Source: Polychytrium aggregatum (taxonomy: Eukaryota > Chytridiomycota > Chytridiomycetes > Polychytriales). From it: a DNA stretch of 64,000 nucleotides. The DNA lies in contig NW_026516235.1 in the NCBI RefSeq assembly GCF_025602895.1, positions 1-64,000 on the forward strand. Reading direction: 5' to 3'. The notes under the pieces are model-generated. The model was not told the DNA's origin. It searched no databases and saw nothing but the letters and a program-made list of their open reading frames with translations. Within the stretch, counting starts at the first letter, position 1; each line of letters begins with the position of its first letter. Below are positions 56,149 through 64,000 of the stretch, in pieces. The position numbers were made by a program, and so were the translations under genes.

Positions 56149-56248
56149 TCTGTTTTATTTCTTGTGGCTTTGCTTGACGCAAGCACAGCACATACTACAT
56201 GTTCATGGAAACGGCTGTGGTGTCCCGTTTTTTTCTGAATAAAGTGTA
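56100..56248 (+). ncRNA. Candidate Fanzor guide RNA (omega/fRNA) region
   Basis: In Fanzor and TnpB elements the guide RNA covers the end of the gene and the non-coding 3' region up to the transposon terminus. Here that region runs from the last codons to 56248. It contains a perfect hairpin, TGCTTG-ACG-CAAGCA, at 56171-56185. The same part of the element is retained in all four defective copies in the window. The 5' end and folding are not determined, so the start given is a guess. Confidence 0.45.
56219..56248. repeat. Right terminal inverted repeat of the Fanzor transposon
   Basis: Reads GGTGTCCCGT inwards to AAAGTGTA at the outer end; the complement aligns without gaps to the left repeat and to the outer end of the deleted copy at 6524. 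Confidence 0.92.
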
Positions 56249-56688
56249 GAGTTGCAGCGGCCGCATGGGCCAGTGGTGCTGGCGGCGGGTCCATTACAGC
56301 GCATCGAATAGGCAATCAGACACCATTTCCCTGGGACAAACCACTCTGCACATGGATCAAATCGCACTCGGCCAACAACGGCCAAGGCCACATCATCTCA
56401 TAGAGTCAGTCCAAGACTTGCAATACCGCTGCGGTCATGTCGGTCTGGGTGGTTTTCGCCTTTGCTCCGCGCCTCATGGCCCACGCCACCGCGGCTGGTG
56501 TCGCACCAGCCCACTCGCGGCTGTTTTGGTCACCTGCCTTTGCGCTCTTGCCATGCCCAAGACCTGCATCCTCCGCCCACACCTCTGCCCTGTTTCGTCG
56601 TCCATCCCGCTCTCTCCAGCCCCCATCGGCACCGTCTCATATCCCTCCCCCTCATTTCTCACCATCACACTCCCTCCAGCGATCTGCC
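56249..56688. other. Intergenic sequence
   Basis: About 440 bp between the transposon and the secreted-protein gene, ending in a pyrimidine-rich leader. No gene seen. Confidence 0.5.
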
Positions 56689-57636
56689 ATGAAACTGCAG
56701 GTGTCTCATCTCTGCCTGGCTCTGGCTAGCCTCGGTAAGACCATCGTTGCCGTCGTTGCCGTCGTTGCCGTCCTCACATTCGAGACTGACTAGAGCTCTG
56801 GTTTGAATAGCCGGCTCGGCCCTGGCTGACGCCGGACCGGGACAGACTTGCGGCGGTCTTTTGATGACTCTCTGCAACAGCGACTTGACCTGCATCGTGG
56901 ACAGCTACATGATCTCCGACAACACCGGCGTCTGTGTGGCCACCTCGAACGTGAGTCGCTCTGCTCGTCCTGTCGGTGCTGCTGCCGCTGATTCACAAGG
57001 GCTCCTGAGCACTCGCTGGGATCTGCGGTGGTGCCAGATCACCGAACAGCACCATGAGGAACGTGCAAGATGGAAAAACGGATGGGCCGAACGTGAAGCG
57101 TGTCCCTGGAACGTGGTATCCCCGATCGATTGCCTTCTCATCTGGCTGCGTATCTGTCTATTTGGTCGATATCTCGTCTCCGCGCTCTTCGTCACGCCAG
57201 GTCGTCGATGCCAACCAAGCCTGCGGCGGGAACTTTGTGTGCAACAATAGTTTGATGTGCGTCGTCGCTGATCCTGCCAACGCGACGGCCACCGTCTGCA
57301 AGCCCTATGTAAGATTTGCTATCGCCGATGGTTGGGTGTGTCGGAACCGATGCGGGTGCGATCCGGAGATACACTGACGCGGGCGCGGATTCCTCCCGAG
57401 CAGACCGAAATTGCTTTGGATGGAAGCCAGTGCGGACCAACCATCAACAAGTACTGCAACCCGAAGACGGCACAGTGCATTGGCGGAACATGCAAGACAG
57501 GGTGCGTCGCGATCGAGCAGCGATGAGCACCGGGGCGACCCGATTGTCGGGAAGAGGGTGATGCAGCACGACACCGAGAATGTTCTTGGAGCAAGCGCCG
57601 CCGTGTCGACTAATCCGGATTTGCACCACCGGTTCC

Positions 57637-57673
<37 letters not shown>

Positions 57674-57843
57674 CGGCAGCCACCGTGACCACCGGTCCGT
57701 CCCAGACGGCCTCGACTTTGGCAACGGCAACACCGGCTGCTGCGTCGCCGACTTCCAAGAGCCCCGCCTTCCGTGTCGTGCCGGCCGCTGTCCAAATGAT
57801 TGCCCTCGGCGGGATGGCTTGGATGCTCGGCACACTGGTCTGA
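56689..57843 (+). CDS. Secreted cysteine-rich, Ser-rich protein, probably GPI-anchored, 5 exons
   Basis: Exons 56689-56734, 56811-56950, 57201-57308 and 57404-57501, with a last exon starting at 57642 (after a TAATCC branch-like site) or 57567 and ending at 57843; about 197-222 aa. The signal peptide is formed across the first splice (VSHLCLALASLAGSALADAG). Three related short modules follow, each with C-G-x(5-7)-C-x(4-5)-C and then a C (TCGGLLMTLCNSDLTC, ACGGNFVCNNSLMC, QCGPTINKYCNPKTAQC). A poly-Ser/Thr stalk encoded by AGC repeats leads to a hydrophobic C-terminal tail (AAVQMIALGGMAWMLGTLV), as in GPI-anchored wall proteins. The Cys modules resemble small dickkopf-like or wall-associated repeats of fungi. 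Function is unknown; surface exposure is inferred. Confidence 0.75.
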
Positions 57844-58080
57844 AACAGCGACTGGATGCTCAGAGATCGTTGCCTGGAGTCGCGGATCGCTGTTGTATGT
57901 CTCGTTTCGTGTGAATGTCAATATCTATGGTTTGTAGTTTGCTGTATGAGGTCCTGGTTTCCACCGTGAGTTGCGTCGATGCACGGAGGCGGCGTGTGGG
58001 ATATCATTGGGGGAGGTCCTGAGGTCTATTGCGATGGCGATGAATGCACCACAAACACAAGACATGAGACATCAGACGCG

Positions 58081-58140
58081 AAACACCAAACAAGACACCA
58101 AACAAGACACCAACCCTGAAACACCAAACAAAACACCAAA
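58081..58140. repeat. A/C-rich tandem repeat
   Basis: Repeats of AACACCAAACAAGACACC-type sequence, about four imperfect units. Intergenic. Confidence 0.75.
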
Positions 58141-58321
58141 CGTGAGACACTGGCCTGTCTTCATTGGACGGATTCGCGGACTGTGCATGGCCCGACGCGC
58201 GCTGTGCCATACAGCGTCGCGCAACTGTGGGACAAGTGCAAGTGGATTGTCTGTTGGGCAATCCTGTGGTGGAGACATGCACTCTTCGCGGCACTGGCGT
58301 CGCTGAACGATATGCGTCATT

Positions 58322-58470
58322 CGCATCATTGGAAGCGCCATTAGCATCATTGGAAGCGCCATTAGCATCATTGGAAGCGCCATTAGCATCATTGGAAGTG
58401 CCATTAGAATTAGCATTAGCATCATTAGCATCAGAATTATCGGCATTAGCATCAGCATCATTGGCAGCAT
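58322..58470. repeat. 21-bp tandem repeat with degenerate tail
   Basis: Four near-identical copies of ATTGGAAGCGCCATTAGCAT plus one base, then shorter derivatives built from CATTAGCAT. Lies in the 1.3-kb stretch 57844-59160 between the secreted protein and the SH3 gene, where I see no gene. Confidence 0.9.
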
Positions 58471-59160
58471 CGTCGACAGCAGTGCTGGCGTCCCCGCGCC
58501 TGTCCCGGCCAACAACGAGGAGCACAGTCGCGTCGCCCCCGGTCTCGCTGCCGTCTCGTTGCTGTCTCGCTGTTCTATTTCAGGACCGCCTCGCCTTTGA
58601 TCCTCCAAATGTCCTCTTTGCTCTCCATCGCCCTGCCCCTGCCTGTGTCGCTTCTTCTGCCCACCCCGGCGACTCGTCGATCCGACGACTGCCTCCATCT
58701 GCTCGCCTGGGCCGCATCGCCTCGATCACGCTGCTGCGTCTCTGTCGCCCCAGTCCCGGCCTCCAGGTCAGCTACGCCCACTGCGCTCACCAGCAGCGTC
58801 TGCACCGTCTGCGTCAGCCCGTTGTATCCAACTGCATGTCTGCTTGCTTTCTGGCCTGCTTTCTGGCCTGCCTGGTCGGCGGCCTCGTTCTAACGCTTGC
58901 TCTCGATTCCGATTTGTTCTTGTTCCTGCTCTTGTCTTTGCTGCGATGCATCGACATCCGTCGGCTGCTGCATCTGGTGCCCATTACGTCTGTCAACCTC
59001 ATCCTCAACTCCCTCTTTAACCGGTCACCGTCGTCGCCCACATTACGGCACTCTTCTCTCTCTCGACCATCGAACTTTCGCCTCGTCGCTCTCCGACCGG
59101 CACTTGCTATCCTTGATACACTCGGGCCTCCGTCTGCTCTCAGCGTACATCGTTCTTCCC

Positions 59161-60117
59161 ATGGATTCCAGCGGCGATCCTTCGGCCGGCACCAACACCA
59201 CCCTCGTCGTCGTCGTCGTCGTCGCTTCGTTGGTGACACTCTTCTTGAGCTTTGTCGGCTATCGATATGTGCGTGCAAAGTTCATCCCGAGTCCGGCTCG
59301 TCGTCCAAGCGATGACGCTCCCGAACGCTCGACCTCTCAGCGCAAACTCGTCAGCGTGCTCTTCCACTCCAGCAACTCTCCCACCGGCAGCACAACCTCG
59401 CCCGGCATCACCGCTACCTCGCCCAGCATGCACCCGGTCCTGCCCCAGTCCAGTTCGTCCATGCCTCTTCCTCCCATTCCCGAGTTTCTGGCCCAGCCTT
59501 CCTCGGACCAACGCAGCGACCGTAGCGACCGCAGCGACTATGAGACGGACAGCAAACGGTCTCTCGACTATGTTCCAGGCAAAACAAGGGCCCGTGCCCT
59601 CTCCCATGTTTCGTCCGTCTCTTCCTTTGGCCACCAGGACTCGGAGAACGGCGTGATATACTATCGTGTGCGGATTGCCCACAATGCGCAGCGGCCCGAC
59701 GAGCTGACGCTTGTCCCTGGCGAGTCGGTGTCTGTCTGGAAGGTCTTTGAGGATGCCTGGTGCCACGGATACTCGATCGATTCAGAAAAGACCGGGTTCT
59801 TCCCGCTCTCGTGCATCCGCAATTCTCCAAAGCTGTACACCCACTCGTCGTCCAAGAGCTCTCGATCGATCGCCGGCAGCCGCGCGCCAACCCACTCTGA
59901 CGACAGCTTCAAGCCCGACGGCAAGCCTCTGACTCCTCTGGCCTCTTCTCCGCTATCGCAAATAGTGTCCGTCAACAACTCCTTGAACAGAAATCGTCTC
60001 TCGAGCTCGAGTGCACTCAGCTTCGAATCCAGCAACGTCGCAACGATGCTCCGACCGCAGAAGCGCGACGCCAGCTTGAGCTATGTGCCTCCAGCTGTGC
60101 CTGAGGGCCAACCCTGA
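59161..60117 (+). CDS. Membrane-anchored SH3-domain protein, intronless
   Basis: A single exon of 318 aa. A short Ser/Thr/Asn-rich N-terminus precedes one strong membrane helix (TLVVVVVVASLVTLFLSFVG at about 14-33) followed by RYVRAKF, so the rest is probably cytoplasmic. A Ser/Pro-rich linker leads to an SH3 domain at about 166-225: YYRVRIAHNAQRPDELTLVP, GESVSVWKVFEDAWCHGY and KTGFFPLSCI contain the ELTL, WCHGY and FFPLS landmarks of the fold. A Ser-rich tail follows. The first residue of the usual ALYDY motif is replaced. The start was chosen at the Met just before the membrane helix; longer in-frame starts upstream are in intergenic-looking sequence. The layout recalls fungal polarity or fusion proteins of Fus1 type; the partner is unknown. 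Confidence 0.82.
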   Translation: MDSSGDPSAGTNTTLVVVVVVASLVTLFLSFVGYRYVRAKFIPSPARRPSDDAPERSTSQRKLVSVLFHSSNSPTGSTTSPGITATSPSMHPVLPQSSSSMPLPPIPEFLAQPSSDQRSDRSDRSDYETDSKRSLDYVPGKTRARALSHVSSVSSFGHQDSENGVIYYRVRIAHNAQRPDELTLVPGESVSVWKVFEDAWCHGYSIDSEKTGFFPLSCIRNSPKLYTHSSSKSSRSIAGSRAPTHSDDSFKPDGKPLTPLASSPLSQIVSVNNSLNRNRLSSSSALSFESSNVATMLRPQKRDASLSYVPPAVPEGQP

Positions 60118-60504
60118 GGCCGCAGCAGTGCATCCTCTGCATCATTCATATTCCCTATCCCACCCCTCCACGAATGGCCAGAGCCTGTGGCCAACCGATG
60201 CTTGGTCCGTGCGCCCTGCCGTCGGCCGCCCGTCCGCCTGGTCGGGCATAATTTTGCACTCACCCGTCTCTATTACTTTCCTCTGCCTTGTTTGAACCAC
60301 TCCTTCGTCCCCAACTCTGCTCAACTCGACCCCCGCCGGTCGGCCATGTACCTTACTTGTCACTTTCACTGTCATCATGCTATGAATTTCAACTCGTGCT
60401 CCCCTCCTCCCAGCGCTGGCTGCCTGCATGCATGGATCGATGCGGACCCTTCTCCTTTGGTGCAGTGCGCGGCTCTTGCGACAGGATGGGACACCCGGAT
60501 TCTG
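60118..60504. other. Intergenic sequence
   Basis: Nearly 400 bp of 3' flank of the SH3 gene; no gene seen. Just before the relic there is GGATGGGACACCCGGATTCTG, which resembles a transposon terminus in part only. Confidence 0.4.
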
Positions 60505-60790
60505 TACAGTTGTTCCAGGAAAATACTGGGGCAGTGTCATTTTTTCTCTGGCACCAGAGGCCTGAAGCCTGCTGAACTCCCGTAGACCCCCCCCTCGTAG
60601 GCAAGCCGTGCGATTGATTCCGGTCTTCGTTGGCAATGGCTTTGCTTCCGTTGGTTTCGAGAGCACAATCTTGAATACACCCGGTCGATCTCCTGTGGCA
60701 ATGATCGACGGACACGGTGCCTCGATACGGCAGGTTGGTGGATGCATTCGACTCCTTGGACCTCCCGAGTCACTTGGCCTCCATTATCCT
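60505..60790 (-). mobile_element. Degenerate Fanzor transposon relic (3' end)
   Basis: From TA at 60505 inward it aligns with 40214 and 17553: a terminal repeat (TACAGTTGTTCCAGGAAAAT), the hairpin at 60550-60569, the conserved TTGGCAATGG stretch, and then Fanzor C-terminal DNA (TTGAATACACCCGGTCGATC). It carries more substitutions and two deletions, and similarity fades near 60790. No open frame remains. Confidence 0.8.
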
Positions 60791-62074
60791 TGGGTGCACT
60801 GTTCGGTTATGGTGGATGAGTGGTGCACCCAGGACCCAGAAAGAAACGGCGGCCCTGGCTCGGACAGCGTGTCCCGCTTCGCTTTGGGATCGGCGTAAAC
60901 TCGGTCGTCACAAACTCGACTGTCATAAGCTCGGTCGTCATGAGCAATGCCGAGCGTGCCGGCTGCATTGTCGCTGTTCTGGGCCATGGTGCGTGCTTTG
61001 TGCCGACAGCTGCCGTGCTCCCACCGTCCTGCCGGCACTGTTGGCGATTTGGGCAGCAGCGAGGCAGCAGCGGGCATCCTTGCGCCTGGCAACCACATGT
61101 GCGGTGGCGGGGCGATGTTGATCAGCCAGGAGGCGACGGAAGCCCAGATGCGGTTGACATTCGACACAATCCCCTGCTTCATCCAATCAAACTTGCGTAA
61201 ACAATGATAGAGACCCAACGTCGCCGTGGATCCCATTATTGCTCTGTATGCAGTTGTGCTGCCGCTCGCTACAATGCCATTGAGCGCCGTTCGCTGCTTG
61301 CTGTTGGTCCTCACTCGTCCGCCCCTCTGATCTTGCGCTGCTCTGTGATTCGGGGGCCTACGCAAATAAACACAATAGATCACTTCGATCGACCAGCGTG
61401 CTGGGTGAATGTGGGCGAGGCTTTCTCTGCTCTGCTTTCCCATCCCCGCTCCGTCGTCGCATCCGGATTTTGCAGCCACAGGCCAGAGTCCATACCAGGA
61501 CCAGCACTGGCTATCAGTATCGATCCTTGTTTCTCATCAGCCCGCGGCTCCCTCGGCCTGTCCTGTCGCCAATACCGTGAGCGAGTACTTTTCTGGTCAC
61601 CATCAGGTTTGTGGGTGTCTCTTGCCGACGGAGGGTGGAGGCTGCACCGCCCAGGACGGGCTTGGTGGTGCGGCTGGAGCCTATGTTTACCATAGGCACC
61701 GTCGCTGTTGCCGCACCGAGGTTGTTGTTGTCCGTCGACAAACCACTGCGGCTGGGCCGCTGCCTCGCCCAGAGCTCGTTGGCTCAACCGAACGAATGAG
61801 TATTCAATGTACCGTCGCCTTACTCAACGGCCTGCCTTGATCTCCACCCTGCCCGGCTCCCTCCCATCCCCCGCCAGCACCCGCACTGGATAGCGAAGCG
61901 GTTTTGCCTCCCCCTCCCTGCCTCGCCTGCACTGTCCTCGACCAAGTACTTTGACACCAAGCATCGCTCATCGGGCCTGTCCATATCCAACCTCGGTTCT
62001 CCGCGTGTCCGCACAGCAATTCTCGATCTGCGACTGCGATCCAAGTCGGCCCCACATCCTGTCAGCTCAAAGCG
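60791..62074. other. Stretch without a firmly supported gene; possible small minus-strand gene about 61135-61741
   Basis: No confident gene in 1.28 kb. On the minus strand a Met at 61741 opens a protein-like stretch (NLGAATATVPMVNIGSSRTT) that could be a first exon. Further down, at about 61240-61135, another stretch (IMGSTATLGLYHCLRKFDWM) looks hydrophobic-to-basic and coding. I could not join them with convincing splice sites, so this is only a possibility. Confidence 0.25.

Positions 62075-64000
<1,926 letters not shown>

Larger units (their letters stand above)
52510..56248 (+). mobile_element. Complete Fanzor-carrying Tc1/mariner-type transposon, 3739 bp
   Basis: Bounded by TA at 52510-52511 and 56247-56248. 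Inverted terminal repeats span 52510-52539 and 56219-56248; they match at 22 of 30 positions, with 15 contiguous matches in the inner half (AAAAAACGGGACACC). The TA ends and DD34E transposase fit Tc1/mariner, which duplicates TA on insertion. The cargo is an open 789-aa Fanzor gene in the same direction. Both frames are intact and intronless, in contrast to host genes. Four defective copies with the same ends lie in this window at 6524, 17553, 40214 and 60505. Confidence 0.95.

Noticed and set aside
58322-58470. CRISPR-like array
   Set aside because: The 21-bp units are directly adjacent without spacers; this is an ordinary tandem repeat in a eukaryotic genome.
60840-60900. Another Fanzor transposon end near AGAAAGAAACGG and GTGTCCCGC
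   Set aside because: Only isolated words match and the order and spacing of a terminal repeat are absent.

Overview
This is a fungal nuclear window, most likely from a flagellated early-diverging fungus (a chytrid). The genes are GC-rich with many short GT-AG introns and a few GC-AG introns. They include fungal hallmarks: the FTR1/FET3 iron pair, a KRE2/KTR mannosyltransferase and MZM1. A long coiled-coil protein resembling the distal-appendage protein FBF1 argues for a cell with basal bodies. No organism name can be read from the sequence alone. Exon boundaries quoted as exact were checked so that each spliced frame stays open; they are still predictions.

Layout. 0-6 kb: divergent iron permease (FTR1, minus) and multicopper ferroxidase (FET3, plus), the two subunits of high-affinity iron uptake, with repeats between them. 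6.4-6.8 kb: a repeat and a 279-bp deleted transposon. 6.9-14.3 kb: FBF1-like coiled-coil gene. 14.9-17.3 kb: MFSD5-type transporter. 17.55 kb: transposon relic. 18.0-22.8 kb: WDR24/Sea2 (GATOR2/SEACAT, TORC1 control). 23.3-25.6 kb: Golgi mannosyltransferase. 26.2-27.9 kb: 2-oxoglutarate/Fe(II) oxygenase. 28.4-29.2 kb: MZM1. 29.8-33.7 kb: a TIR, P-loop ATPase, TPR protein with NLR architecture. 34.0-37.9 kb: tRNA-Gly, a Sel1 fragment and an intronless leucine-rich-repeat gene. 38.5-40.2 kb: nitronate monooxygenase with three GC-AG introns. 40.2-40.8 kb: second relic. 41.8-44.2 kb: perilipin-like gene and mitochondrial OsmC-type protein. 45.0-48.3 kb: unrecognised 1046-aa protein. 49.5-52.0 kb: cyclic-nucleotide-binding protein with an N-myristoylation-type start. 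52.5-56.2 kb: complete transposon. 56.7-57.8 kb: secreted Cys-rich, probably GPI-anchored protein. 59.2-60.1 kb: membrane-anchored SH3 protein. 60.5 kb: third relic. 62.1-64.0 kb: AMPK-related kinase running off the right edge.

The standout is the 3.74-kb element at 52510-56248. Imperfect 30-bp inverted repeats with TA ends enclose a DD34E Tc1/mariner-type transposase and an intact 789-aa Fanzor protein, the eukaryotic TnpB relative that acts as an RNA-guided DNA nuclease. All three RuvC acidic residues and the zinc finger are present, and the catalytic glutamate sits at the shifted position known for Fanzors. Four defective copies lie in the same 64 kb. All four keep the Fanzor 3' end, and three relics share a hairpin at a fixed distance from the terminus, the place expected for the guide RNA. 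A second system of interest is the TIR/NTPase/TPR protein, which has the domain order of an innate-immune receptor.
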